Shown here: positions 1-8,358 of the stretch, piece after piece | Numbering within the stretch: position 1 is the first letter of the stretch | Layout of the letters: every line of letters starts with the position of its first letter | Assembly: GCF_964253025.1 (NCBI RefSeq) | Contig: NZ_CAXUQC020000001.1 | Location: 2,914,001-2,978,000, forward strand | Length of the DNA: 64,000 bases | Direction: 5' to 3' | Source: Rhizobacter sp964253025 | GTDB taxonomy: Bacteria; Pseudomonadota; Gammaproteobacteria; Burkholderiales; Burkholderiaceae_C | The notes under the pieces: model-generated | The model's database searches: none | Seen by the model: only the letters and a program-made list of their open reading frames with translations | Told to the model about the DNA's origin: nothing | Program-made: the position numbers and the translations under genes

Positions 1-109
1 TTGTAGGGATCCGGGCGAACCCGGCGCCACGGGCACGTCAAACCGACCGGCCGGGATGGCGCCTGCGCCCCGCCGCCCCCTGCCCGGCTCGATGCAGCGG
101 CCCGGTTCT

Positions 110-460
110 TCAACGATCGCCTTGCGCCGGACCACCCCGGCGTGACGAACGGGAGCCCTTCCAGAGCACGGCCCACGCCCCAAGGGGCGCGAACGCGGCG
201 ACCAGTTCGGTGCCGGCCGCAGTGAGCCCGTAGCCGCCCTCTACACGGTCGACCAGACCGGCTTCACGCAACTCCGCAAGCCGCTGGTTGAGCACGCTCG
301 GAGAGACCTCGTCGCAATGGGCCTGCAGGGTGCGGAAGGTCATCGGCGACGCATTGAGCTCCCACAGCAGCCGCAGTGTCCAGCGACGCTGCAGGATCTC
401 CATCGCCTCGTTGATGGCCTGCTTGGCGAACACGATGTCGGGGTCGGAGGCGGGCTGCAT
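110..460 (-). CDS. HxlR family winged-helix transcriptional regulator
   Basis: A 116-residue protein with the HxlR-type winged-helix layout. The segment EILQRRWTLRLLWEL (about residues 22-36) is the conserved first helix, VSPSVLNQRLAELREAGLV is the helix-turn-helix and recognition helix, and the following VEGGYGLTAAG forms the wing. Family members are small cytosolic DNA-binding dimers, often sensing electrophiles, oxidants or aromatic compounds. One Cys (in AHCDEVSP, near residue 49) precedes the recognition helix, a position used for redox sensing in some relatives; that role here is inference. The gene is divergent from the carboxymuconolactone-decarboxylase-type gene at 538, a common regulator-target arrangement. 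The last 20 residues are a basic, low-complexity tail. Confidence 0.85.
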   Translation of the reverse strand: MQPASDPDIVFAKQAINEAMEILQRRWTLRLLWELNASPMTFRTLQAHCDEVSPSVLNQRLAELREAGLVDRVEGGYGLTAAGTELVAAFAPLGAWAVLWKGSRSSRRGGPAQGDR

Positions 461-464
461 GCCT

Positions 465-528
465 CGATGCTATCAAATCAGTAGTGATTTTCCGCTAGCC
501 GTGGCATGCTACGGATTCAATAGCATCG
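465..528. promoter_or_regulatory. Divergent promoter region with matched 9-bp inverted repeats, candidate HxlR operator
   Basis: The 77 bp between the two divergent start codons carry CGATGCTAT at 465-473 and its exact reverse complement ATAGCATCG at 520-528. The arms sit 4 and 9 bases upstream of the two start codons. The segment between them is AT-richer than its surroundings. Symmetric placement in a divergent HxlR intergenic region fits autoregulation plus control of the target gene. The repeat is seen directly; operator function is inferred. Confidence 0.45.
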
Positions 529-537
529 GAGCCGCTC

Positions 538-1098
538 ATGACCCGCATCGCCCCCGTCCACGCCCCCTTTTCCCCCGACATTGAACCGGTGCTCGCCGAG
601 CTCACGCCGGCCGGCATGACCCCTCTGGTGCTGTTTCGCACCCTGGCGCGCTCGCCGCGCGTGTTCAGGAAATTCCGCGCAGGGGCGTTGCTCGACAAGG
701 GCCCGCTCTCGCTTCGGCATCGGGAGCTCGTCATTCTTCGGACCTGCGCGCTCGCAGGCAACGAGTACGAATGGGGCGTGCACGTCACCTTCTTCGGCCC
801 CCGCGCAGGGTTCACCGAGGCGCAATTGGCGGCCACGGTGCATGGCGCCGGCAACTGGGACGCGCCCGAAGCGGCTCTCCTGGCCGCGGCCGAGCAGCTG
901 CACGACACCACTCGCCTCGATGACGAAGCATGGGGCGCGCTGCGTGCGCACTTCGACGAACCCCAGGTGCTGGAAGTGCTCGCAGTGGCCGGCTTCTACC
1001 GCACCGTGAGCCTGTTCGTGAACGCGCTGCAGTTGCCGCTGGAGTCGTACGCGGCGCGCTTCCCGGCGCGTCCCTCCGGTGCGCGCAACATGTCGTGA
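538..1098 (+). CDS. Carboxymuconolactone decarboxylase-like (AhpD fold) protein
   Basis: A 186-residue protein with the AhpD/CMD-like helical core: LSLRHRELVILRTCALAGNE (about residues 58-77), then EYEWGVH, then the second helical segment around LDDEAWGALR and EVLAVAGFYRTVS. The EYEWGVH signature is typical of the CMD subgroup that lacks the CxxC of true AhpD peroxidases, so thiol peroxidase activity is not supported; the single Cys in LRTCALAG is not part of a pair. Proteins of this subgroup are often paired with redox or aromatic-compound regulators. It is divergent from the HxlR-type gene at 110-460 and probably controlled by it. Substrate unknown. Confidence 0.8.
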   Translation: MTRIAPVHAPFSPDIEPVLAELTPAGMTPLVLFRTLARSPRVFRKFRAGALLDKGPLSLRHRELVILRTCALAGNEYEWGVHVTFFGPRAGFTEAQLAATVHGAGNWDAPEAALLAAAEQLHDTTRLDDEAWGALRAHFDEPQVLEVLAVAGFYRTVSLFVNALQLPLESYAARFPARPSGARNMS

Positions 1099-1312
1099 CG
1101 CCGCGCCGGCCCGTCGAGGCCGCATCCGATCCAACGCACCCGGGCCTGGTTTGCAGCTGGATCTTCGGGCGCTTCCCCCGCCCGGAGTGCCTCGCATGCT
1201 CTGCTGCGCGTGCAGGTGATCGGGTGCAGGAAACCCCGCAGACACCATGCCCGTGCAGGGGCGCACAATGGTTCCACGACCGCGGCCCCTCGCCGCATCC
1301 GGAGGACGCGCC

Positions 1313-1849
1313 ATGAGCCAAGCTCGCACCGCCATCGACCTGCTCGCCAAGTACGCCGTGTACCACCGCGACCAGCGCAACATCGCCACCCACTTCGTGG
1401 GCGTGCCCATGATCGTCTTCGGCATCGGCGTGCTGCTCGCGCGGGCCCGCGTCGACATCGGCGACGTCACCGTCTCCGCGGCCTGGGTGGCCTTCGCCCT
1501 GTCAGCCGTCTGGTACCTGACCCGCCGTGGTGCGTTCACCCTCAGCCTCGCGGTCACCGCGGCCACGGGCGTGATCATCCTGGCGGCGCATGCCGTGTCA
1601 CGCGGCAGCGTCGGCGCCTGGCTCGCATGGGGTCTGGGCACCTTCATCATCGGCTGGATCATCCAGTTCATCGGCCACTACTACGAGGGCCGCAAGCCCG
1701 CCTTCGTCGACGACCTCGTCGGCCTGCTGGTGGGCCCGATGTTCGTCACCGCCGAAGCCTTGTTCGCCCTCGGCTGGAACAAGCCGCTGCATGCCGAGAT
1801 CGAGCGCCGCGCCGGCCCCACCCACCTGCGCAACCTCGTCAGCATTTGA
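1313..1849 (+). CDS. DUF962/Mpo1-like membrane protein
   Basis: A 178-residue integral membrane protein resembling the DUF962 family (yeast YGL010w/Mpo1, an Fe(II)-dependent dioxygenase acting on 2-hydroxy fatty acids). The N-terminal YAVYHRDQRNIATHFVGVP carries the conserved H/N/H pattern, and WIIQFIGHYYEGRKPA near residue 115 carries the second conserved His motif before FVDDLVGLLVGPMF. About four hydrophobic segments lie between. I start the gene at ATG 1313 because GGAGGA lies 7 bases upstream; a longer in-frame start at 1247 has no such site and adds a non-conserved leader. Enzymatic activity in this organism is inferred from family only. Confidence 0.82.
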   Translation: MSQARTAIDLLAKYAVYHRDQRNIATHFVGVPMIVFGIGVLLARARVDIGDVTVSAAWVAFALSAVWYLTRRGAFTLSLAVTAATGVIILAAHAVSRGSVGAWLAWGLGTFIIGWIIQFIGHYYEGRKPAFVDDLVGLLVGPMFVTAEALFALGWNKPLHAEIERRAGPTHLRNLVSI

Positions 1850-2081
1850 AGCAGCGGGCCCCCGGCCTGCCATCCCTGCTGCCATAGGCCATCGCCACTC
1901 GTCCGCTGGCGTTGACTTGTCATTGCGTCCGCCGACCTGAGGCGCACTGTGCACGCGCTCGACCGCCGTCGCAGTACGCACGGCCTGGCGTCATGCCCCG
2001 GATGCCACCGTCCTTGGCGAGAGCCGGTGGCACGTTTCGGGTCGGGGGCCCTGCATCAGCGTCGGGGTGACGTGCAGCCCG

Positions 2082-2579
2082 CTATTTCCCCTCGCTCACG
2101 TGCTCGCGAAGCAGTTCGAGCGCCATTCCCGCTGGAAACCAAGCCCGTTCCCCTTCATTCGTCGAATTGATGAATGCCAGCCATTCCTGCAACGCGCGAA
2201 GCTGATCGCCCGAGAACTTGTCGAATCGCTCGGCTTTCCAGACCTCGATTTTCTCGGCCCGGCGCGAGGCGGGCGTCAGGCACTCGACGGCGTGCATGGC
2301 GACATCCGAGTCTGGATAGGCGAGCGTGGCCAAGGCCAGGGCTGGCAAGAGAAATCGCACGCCTTCCGAAGTCAAGTACAGCGACCGGCTGAAGTAGACC
2401 TCGCTGAGCTTCTTCAAGTCCACTTCCTTCCACGCCCTGCCGAGGCAGGCATCGTGCAGAAACTGGGCTTCATCGTGCATGGAGGGCAAGCTCACCTGCA
2501 GAAAATCCTCCGACCACCTGACCTTCTCAGGGAAAGCAGCGGACAGGCGTCCTGACAAATCATCGGCCGAGCTTGGCAT
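2082..2579 (-). CDS. Unknown small acidic protein, possibly DUF6714-like
   Basis: A 165-residue soluble protein without signal peptide or membrane segment. The order of features, FPEKVRWSEDFLQ, a region rich in acidic and aromatic residues, then SEVYFSRSLYLTSEGVRFLLPALALATL, resembles the DUF6714 family, whose function is unknown; this is a tentative resemblance. Start 2579 is chosen because AGGA lies about 9 bases upstream and because the reading frame upstream of it (to 3296) looks like non-coding sequence. It is convergent with the DUF962-type gene and divergent from the M28 peptidase gene. No operon partner. Confidence 0.6.
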   Translation of the reverse strand: MPSSADDLSGRLSAAFPEKVRWSEDFLQVSLPSMHDEAQFLHDACLGRAWKEVDLKKLSEVYFSRSLYLTSEGVRFLLPALALATLAYPDSDVAMHAVECLTPASRRAEKIEVWKAERFDKFSGDQLRALQEWLAFINSTNEGERAWFPAGMALELLREHVSEGK

Positions 2580-3105
2580 CTTCTGGTCCTGTAAGGCGGC
2601 AGCCACATTTGATCTGCTTGATTCTGTAGCAAGCCGCGATGGCTTTTCTTTTCTTCCCTTCCTCCTGGCATTTCGAGTGTGCGCTGCAACTGCATGGGTT
2701 GCGCTCCGGTCCCAGCGAGATTGCAAACGCCTCGCCGCCGCACAGCGCAAGGTGTCGCCGCCGCCTCTCGCGACCCCGATCCCGCAGCCTTTGCAACCCG
2801 CAACTCGCATCTCGCATGGCCCCGCGCCGGTCCGTGGACGAGGTGCTCCACGACCGCGGCACCGCGCGCCATCTCCGCTTTGGTGCAGTGCGAAGGCACA
2901 TCGCTTGCTCTCTGGGGCTTCGGCTCGCGGACACATCCACGGCCGGTGCGTCTCGACCGGCAAGCAGTCTCGGATTCGTGTCCGGAACGTCGAGCCGAAG
3001 GTCCGTGTCCATCCGGCATGCAGCGTCTTGCAGCATGCCGTTGGATGCGGTCGTGCGACATCACCCTCGGGCGCCAGGGCGCCCATCTCGTCAGGGAGAC
3101 GAAAC
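2580..3105. other. Intergenic region upstream of the M28 peptidase gene
   Basis: 526 bases between the divergent starts at 2579 and 3106. Several overlapping ORFs run through it but have arginine-rich, low-complexity translations typical of non-coding GC-rich DNA. I see no convincing hairpin terminator, tRNA or repeat. It presumably carries both promoters. Confidence 0.6.
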
Positions 3106-4647
3106 ATGCAGAAGATTCTTCCGAAGCTCTCATCACCAGGCCGCAAGGTCTGGCTTGCCGCCACGGCGGCCTCGGTGGCAGTCGGCCTTGCGGCCTGCGG
3201 CGGCGGCGATGACGACGTGGCCGTGCCCAACTGTGCGCAGCAGGTCAACGACACCGCCGAGAAACTGGCGGCGTGCGTTTCACTCACCGGCGTCAAGGCT
3301 CACCTGACCGAACTCGACCGCATCGCCAAGGCGAACAACGGCAACCGCGCCTCGGGCACGCCAGGGTTCGATCAATCGATCGACTACGCCATGAAGGTCT
3401 TCAACGACGCCGGCTACGCCGTCACCCGCACGACCTTCTCGTTCGTCTCGTTCACCGACAACGGGGGCAGCGCCCTGCAGCAGGTGGCTCCCGCCCCGGC
3501 AGCCGATATCGCGCACAACGTCATGTCGTACTCGGGCACCGGCGACGTGGCCTCGGCCCCGGTCACCGTGGTTCCCAACCTCGGCTGCGACGCGGCCGAC
3601 TTCACTACCTTCACCGCCGGGCACATCGCCCTCATCAGCCGCGGCACCTGCCCGTTCGGCCAGAAGGCCGCCAATGCAGCGACGGCCGGTGCGGCGGGCG
3701 TGGTGATCTACAACAACGCCGAAGGCGACCTGAACGGCACGCTGGGCGATGCCTTCGCCGAGAACATCCCGGTGGTCTCGGTCACCCAGGTCCTCGGCCA
3801 GCAGCTCGCCGCCACCCCCGGCCTCACGCTGCGCATCAAGGCCGACACCACCCGGACCACGACGACCACCTACAACGTGCTCGCCGAATCCAAGGCCGGT
3901 GACCCGAATGCGGTGGTCATGGTCGGCGCGCACCTGGATTCGGTGCACGAAGGCGCAGGCATCAACGACAACGGCACCGGTTCGGCCGCCATCCTCGAGA
4001 CCGCGGTGCAGATGGCCAAGGTGACGCCGAAGAACAAGCTGCGCTTCGCGCTGTGGGGTGGCGAAGAGTCGGGCCTGCTCGGCTCGACCGACTACGTCGA
4101 CACCCTGCCCGACGCCGAGCGCGCCAAGATCGTGCTGTACCTCAACTTCGACATGATCGGTTCCCCGAACCCGGGCTACTTCATCTATGACGGTGACAAC
4201 TCGGACAACACCGGCGAGGCCGCCGGCCCCGCGGGCTCCGACGCGATCGAGAAGGCCTTCGAGGCGTTCTACACCGAGCGCGGCAAGAAGTTCAAGGGCA
4301 CCGACTTCGACGGGCGCTCCGACTACGGTCCCTTCATCGCGGCCGGCATTCCCGCCGGCGGCCTGTTCACCGGCGCCGAAGGCCTGAAGACGGAAGACGA
4401 AGTGGCGCTGTGGGGCGGCCAGGCCGGTGTCGCCTACGACAAGTGCTACCACGCCGCTTGCGATGACATGACCAACCTCAACGACGACGCGCTCGACCTC
4501 AACTCCGACGCCGTCGCCCTGGTCACCCTGCGCTATGCCAACAGCACCGAGGGCATCCCCGCCCGCGTGGCCGGCAATTCCGCTCGGGTCAGCGCCTACA
4601 AGCCGCCGGCCGACATGCGGCCGAAGCACCTGCCGAAGCTGAAGTGA
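3106..4647 (+). CDS. M28 family zinc peptidase lipoprotein with PA domain
   Basis: A 513-residue exported aminopeptidase-type enzyme. The N-terminus is a lipoprotein signal (hydrophobic stretch ending AVGLAAC, lipobox Cys near residue 29). A PA insert follows, with the ISRGTCPFGQKAANAATAGA signature about residues 178-197. The M28 catalytic domain shows the five zinc ligand motifs in order: GAHLDS, INDNGTG, WGGEESG, NFDMIGS and YHAACDD. These are the residues that bind two zinc ions in M28 enzymes. ATG 3106 is preceded by AGGGAG 8 bases upstream; the much longer frame starting at 2479 is not coding. Expected location is the outer membrane or periplasm, degrading peptides. Stands alone, no operon. 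Confidence 0.9.
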   Translation: MQKILPKLSSPGRKVWLAATAASVAVGLAACGGGDDDVAVPNCAQQVNDTAEKLAACVSLTGVKAHLTELDRIAKANNGNRASGTPGFDQSIDYAMKVFNDAGYAVTRTTFSFVSFTDNGGSALQQVAPAPAADIAHNVMSYSGTGDVASAPVTVVPNLGCDAADFTTFTAGHIALISRGTCPFGQKAANAATAGAAGVVIYNNAEGDLNGTLGDAFAENIPVVSVTQVLGQQLAATPGLTLRIKADTTRTTTTTYNVLAESKAGDPNAVVMVGAHLDSVHEGAGINDNGTGSAAILETAVQMAKVTPKNKLRFALWGGEESGLLGSTDYVDTLPDAERAKIVLYLNFDMIGSPNPGYFIYDGDNSDNTGEAAGPAGSDAIEKAFEAFYTERGKKFKGTDFDGRSDYGPFIAAGIPAGGLFTGAEGLKTEDEVALWGGQAGVAYDKCYHAACDDMTNLNDDALDLNSDAVALVTLRYANSTEGIPARVAGNSARVSAYKPPADMRPKHLPKLK

Positions 4648-4811
4648 GAACCGGGCCGCTGCGCGCTTGCCGGGAGGCAGGCGCTGCATGCGGCCCTTTC
4701 AGCCGCGGCCCGAATGTGGCTTGATGCAAATCCGGACCGCTGGCAGGAGGCGAGCGGGTCAACTCGGCAGCGTGCGCGAGCTTGCTGCCGAGCGGTGCGC
4801 CGCGGGGCCAC

Positions 4812-6728
4812 TCAACGGTCTGCGACGCTGGCGTGGGCCACCAGCGCATCGATGGCCCCCGGCAACACCGGCTTGACCAGGTGAGCGTCGAAGCCCGCCT
4901 CCAGCGACCGGCGCTTGTCCTCTTCCTGGCCCCACCCCGTCAAGGCGACGATCATCGCGCCGCTGGTCCCCGCTTCCTGTCGCAGGCGGCGGCACACCTC
5001 GTAGCCATTCACCTTGGGCATGCCGATATCGAGGAGCACCAGGTCCGGCTTGAACCGGGCCGCGACATCGAGTGCCTCGAAGCCGTCGTACGCGGTCAGG
5101 GTGTGGTTGCCCGTCATCGTCAGCATCATCGCCAAGCTGTCCGCGGCGTCACGGTTGTCATCCACCACGAGAATCCGCTTGCGCCCGCTGTCGGCGATCG
5201 GTTCCTCCTGATCAGTCGCGGCCGGCATGGCCATTCCCGAGGCCACCGGGAGGTGGACGACGAACTCGCTGCCAGAGCCGAGCCCCTCGCTTCGGGCTTC
5301 AACCGCCCCGCCGTGCATCTCGACCAGCCGCTTGACGATGGACAGCCCGATGCCCAACCCGCCGTGTGACCGTTCGAGGTTGCTTTCCGCTTGGGAGAAC
5401 ATGTCGAAGACCAGCGGCAGCATGTGCGCCGAGATGCCGATACCGTTGTCCCGCACGGAGACGATGGCCTCGCCTTCGACGTGTCGAACGGTCAATTCGA
5501 TGCGGCCACCACGCCCGGTGAACTTGCTGGCGTTGTTCAAGAGGTTCGAGAACACCTGAGCCAGACGGGTCAAGTCGCCCTGCACGATGATCCGGCCCGG
5601 GAACAGGTCGACCAGCAGCTCTTGATCGCACTTCGAGATGGCCGGCCGATTGGCCTCGACAGCCTGCGCGATGGCCTGCGCCAGATCGACCCGCTCACTG
5701 CGCAGTTCGATCTTGCCCCGGCTGATGCGGCTCAGGTCGAGCAGGTCCTCGATGAGATGCACCATGTGCCCGAGCTGGCGCTCCATCATCTCGCGGACTC
5801 GCTCGATCGCTTGAGCATCGCCCGTTCCCAGGCGCATGATCTGCAGGCCGTTGCGAATCGGGGCCAAGGGGTTTCGGAGTTCGTGCGCCAGGGTGGCAAG
5901 GAACTCGTTCTTCCGCTGATCCTGCTCTTGAAGGCGTCCGACCAGCCGCTCGCGTTCCTCCTCGGCGTTCTTCCGGTCCGTGATGTCGGCCACGGTGCCG
6001 TCGAAACTCACTGCGCGGTTGATCGAGCCGCTGGCGTCGATGTGCGACCGTCCTTTGGCGGCGATCCAGCGGAGAGATCCGTCCGGTTGAACGATCCGGT
6101 ATTCAATCGCGTACGGAGCGGGGTCGTCCGGGCGGGTTGCCGCAGCGATGGCCTCCTGCACGGCCGGAACGTCGCCAGGGTGGATGATCGCAAACAGCTC
6201 GGGGTAGTCCGCCACGGCGGCGCCGAAGATCGTCCGGAAGCGGGCGTCGCTCTGGATGGCCCCTGTTGCCAGATCGACATGCCACATCCCGACTTCGGCG
6301 GCTTCAAGGGCCAGCTGCCGCCTCACTTCGCTGGCCGTGAAGGCCTCCTCTGCCTGCTTGCGTTCGTCGATGTCGATGACCGCGCCAACCATGCCGAGGT
6401 ATTCACCCGTGGCCGTGAACCGGGGCCGGCCCACGTCGAGCGCCCACCGGTATTCACCGCGAGCGCCACGGAGCCGGTACTCCAGGCGAAACTCCTCCCG
6501 GCTGGTATTGGCCCTCAGGAAGATCCGCGCGGCCTCCGCCTGGTCGTCCGGGTGGGTGGCACTGGTCCAGCCCAGGCCGAGGGCTTCCGCTTCGGTCTGG
6601 CCGGTGAACGAATACCACTCGCGGGACAGGAACGTGCAGTGGCCGGTGGGGTCGGTCTCCCACAGCATGGCGGGAACGGCGTCGGCGAACGCACGGATGC
6701 GGGCCTCGCTCTCGTGCAGTGGATTCAT
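4812..6728 (-). CDS. PAS-PAS hybrid sensor histidine kinase/response regulator
   Basis: A 638-residue cytosolic signalling protein with no membrane segment. Order: PAS 1 (about 8-128), PAS 2 with PAC (about 135-252), a short coiled coil, HisKA with phosphoacceptor His282 in LATLAHELRNPLAP, HATPase with N, G1 (DNGIGI) and G2 (GLGIGL) boxes, and a C-terminal receiver domain (about 515-630) beginning ILVVDDNRDAADS with the acceptor Asp in VLLDIGMP. The stimulus is unknown. There is no partner regulator gene beside it, so it is an orphan hybrid kinase, likely passing phosphate to an unlinked phosphotransfer protein or regulator. Confidence 0.92.
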   Translation of the reverse strand: MNPLHESEARIRAFADAVPAMLWETDPTGHCTFLSREWYSFTGQTEAEALGLGWTSATHPDDQAEAARIFLRANTSREEFRLEYRLRGARGEYRWALDVGRPRFTATGEYLGMVGAVIDIDERKQAEEAFTASEVRRQLALEAAEVGMWHVDLATGAIQSDARFRTIFGAAVADYPELFAIIHPGDVPAVQEAIAAATRPDDPAPYAIEYRIVQPDGSLRWIAAKGRSHIDASGSINRAVSFDGTVADITDRKNAEEERERLVGRLQEQDQRKNEFLATLAHELRNPLAPIRNGLQIMRLGTGDAQAIERVREMMERQLGHMVHLIEDLLDLSRISRGKIELRSERVDLAQAIAQAVEANRPAISKCDQELLVDLFPGRIIVQGDLTRLAQVFSNLLNNASKFTGRGGRIELTVRHVEGEAIVSVRDNGIGISAHMLPLVFDMFSQAESNLERSHGGLGIGLSIVKRLVEMHGGAVEARSEGLGSGSEFVVHLPVASGMAMPAATDQEEPIADSGRKRILVVDDNRDAADSLAMMLTMTGNHTLTAYDGFEALDVAARFKPDLVLLDIGMPKVNGYEVCRRLRQEAGTSGAMIVALTGWGQEEDKRRSLEAGFDAHLVKPVLPGAIDALVAHASVADR

Positions 6729-7077
6729 GGTGTGGCTGGCTCCAGCGGGGCGTAGACGCCCACGGTACGACGATTCAAATGCCGCTGCTGCTCTTTGGCT
6801 TGGCGTCGCTCCGCTCAGCTCGCTCGCAGTCCTGCGTTGAGGATTGTCCGCCGGATACGAGCCCGCGGCGGCCCTCCGGTGAGATGACCGCTTCGGCTTT
6901 GCAAAGCGGACGCTCCGGCCGGAGTGTCATGCCTCCGACCTCGCTGGCATGTCCAAGCCATCCACACCAGAAAAGACCGGGCAGCACGCTTAGCCTTGCC
7001 CGCCGGCCATTCAAGTTCCGGGACAGGCGCTCACCCGGCTGGGCAACGCCATGGCCCGTCGACATCGGGCCGGGCGC
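6729..7077. other. Intergenic region between the hybrid kinase and apbC
   Basis: 349 bases separating two minus-strand genes. It contains two perfect 12-bp palindromes, GCTTTGCAAAGC at 6896-6907 and CTCCGGCCGGAG at 6912-6923, in tandem. A 96-codon minus-strand frame (6775-7065) crosses it but has no ribosome site and an unconvincing composition. The kinase promoter should lie here; I cannot place it. Confidence 0.5.
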
Positions 7078-8169
7078 TCAGGTGTTCTTCGACACCGTGA
7101 TGGTCGGGAACTTGGCCGAGAAGTCCTTGGTCTGCTGGGCAATCTTGACCGCCACCTTCCGCGCCATGGCCTTGTAGAGGCCGGCAATCTCGCCGTCCGG
7201 TTCGGCCACGACGGTGGGCCGGCCGGCGTCAGCCTGCACCCGGATGCCGAGGTCCAGCGGCAGCGCGCCGAGGTAGTCCATGCCGTACTCGGCGGCCATG
7301 CGACGGCCGCCGTCGTGACCGAAGATGTGCTCCACGTGGCCGCAGTTGGAGCAGACGTGCATGGCCATGTTCTCCACCACGCCGAGGATCGGCACGCCGA
7401 CCTTCTCGAACATCTTGACGCCGCGCTTGGCATCGATCAACGCGATGTCCTGCGGCGTCGTCACGATGACCGAGCCGGTGAGCGGAACGCGTTGCGCGAG
7501 GGTGAGCTGGATGTCGCCGGTGCCCGGGGGCATGTCGATGAGGAGGTAGTCGAGGTCCTTCCAGCGGGTCTGGCGCAGGAGCTGGTCCAGCGCCTGGGTG
7601 GCCATGGGGCCGCGCCAGATCATGGCGTTGTCCGGTTCCACCAGGAAGCCGATGGAGATGACCTGCACGCCATGGTTGCGCATCGGCTCCATGGTCTTGC
7701 CGTCGTCACTCTCCGGCCGTCCGGTGATGCCCATCATGGTGGGCAGGCTCGGGCCGTAGATGTCGGCGTCGAGCAGGCCGACCGAGGCACCTTCCGCGGC
7801 CAGCGCCAACGCCAGGTTCACGGCGGTCGTGCTCTTGCCCACGCCGCCCTTGCCCGAGGCCACGGCGATGATGTTCTTCACATTGGGCAGCAGCTGTACC
7901 CCGCGCTGCACGGCATGCGACACGATGCGGCTCACCACTTGCACATCGACCTTCTGCACGCCCTCGACCGTGCGCACCGCCGCCTCGAGGGTGGCCTTGA
8001 GTCCGGCCTCCTGGCTGCGCGCGGGATAGCCGAGTTCCACCTCGAACGACACGTCGCCGCCCTTGATGCGCAGGTTCTTGAGCTGGCGGGTCGAGACGAA
8101 GTCCCGGCCGGTGTGGGGATCGACGACCGTCTGGATCGCCGCGGTGATCGTCTGCTCGCTGAGGGCCAT
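7078..8169 (-). CDS. apbC: Mrp/ApbC/NBP35-type Fe-S cluster carrier ATPase
   Basis: A 363-residue P-loop ATPase that binds and transfers [4Fe-4S] clusters to apoproteins in the cytosol. The N-terminal MIP18-like (DUF59) domain covers about residues 1-85. The deviant Walker A GKGGVGKS is at 106-113, followed by LLDADIYGPS (Walker A') and DYLLIDMPPGTGD. Cluster-ligating CSNC is at Cys273/Cys276. Length and domain order match the family. It is divergent from metG, a pairing seen in many beta- and gammaproteobacteria. A TAGACT -10-like hexamer lies at 8206-8211 on its strand. Confidence 0.95.
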   Translation of the reverse strand: MALSEQTITAAIQTVVDPHTGRDFVSTRQLKNLRIKGGDVSFEVELGYPARSQEAGLKATLEAAVRTVEGVQKVDVQVVSRIVSHAVQRGVQLLPNVKNIIAVASGKGGVGKSTTAVNLALALAAEGASVGLLDADIYGPSLPTMMGITGRPESDDGKTMEPMRNHGVQVISIGFLVEPDNAMIWRGPMATQALDQLLRQTRWKDLDYLLIDMPPGTGDIQLTLAQRVPLTGSVIVTTPQDIALIDAKRGVKMFEKVGVPILGVVENMAMHVCSNCGHVEHIFGHDGGRRMAAEYGMDYLGALPLDLGIRVQADAGRPTVVAEPDGEIAGLYKAMARKVAVKIAQQTKDFSAKFPTITVSKNT

Positions 8170-8304
8170 GGGTACTGATCTGTCGCAGGGGAAAGGAATC
8201 GCGCCAGTCTAGCGCCTCGCAATGCCCCTTCCGCCACCCGTCCGCCGGGCTGCCAGGCGGACGCGGGACGCAGCCTGCCGGCCCTGAGGGCGAAGGCAGG
8301 CCAC

Positions 8305-8310
8305 TAGAAT
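8305..8310 (+). promoter_or_regulatory. -10-like hexamer upstream of metG
   Basis: TAGAAT sits 48 bases before the metG start codon in the divergent apbC/metG region. The same hexamer precedes the tRNA-Arg gene in this window. No good -35 match is visible at the expected spacing, so the assignment rests on the -10 alone. Confidence 0.4.
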
Positions 8311-8358
8311 CGGGGGCCCTCGTGCCGCACGGCCCGGCGCCTGCCAGAAAAGACCACC

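Noticed and set aside
2580..3296. N-terminal extension of the 2082-2579 gene up to 3296
   Set aside because: The extra 239 codons overlap the start of the M28 peptidase gene on the other strand and are Arg/Pro/Cys-rich noise; a ribosome site supports the shorter form.
6775..7065. A 96-codon minus-strand frame between the kinase and apbC
   Set aside because: No ribosome site, odd composition, and it contains the palindromes of the spacer; more likely non-coding.
8170..8358. A riboswitch or T-box-like leader upstream of metG
   Set aside because: Only 189 bases shared with the divergent apbC promoter; no conserved leader elements or anti-terminator stem recognised.
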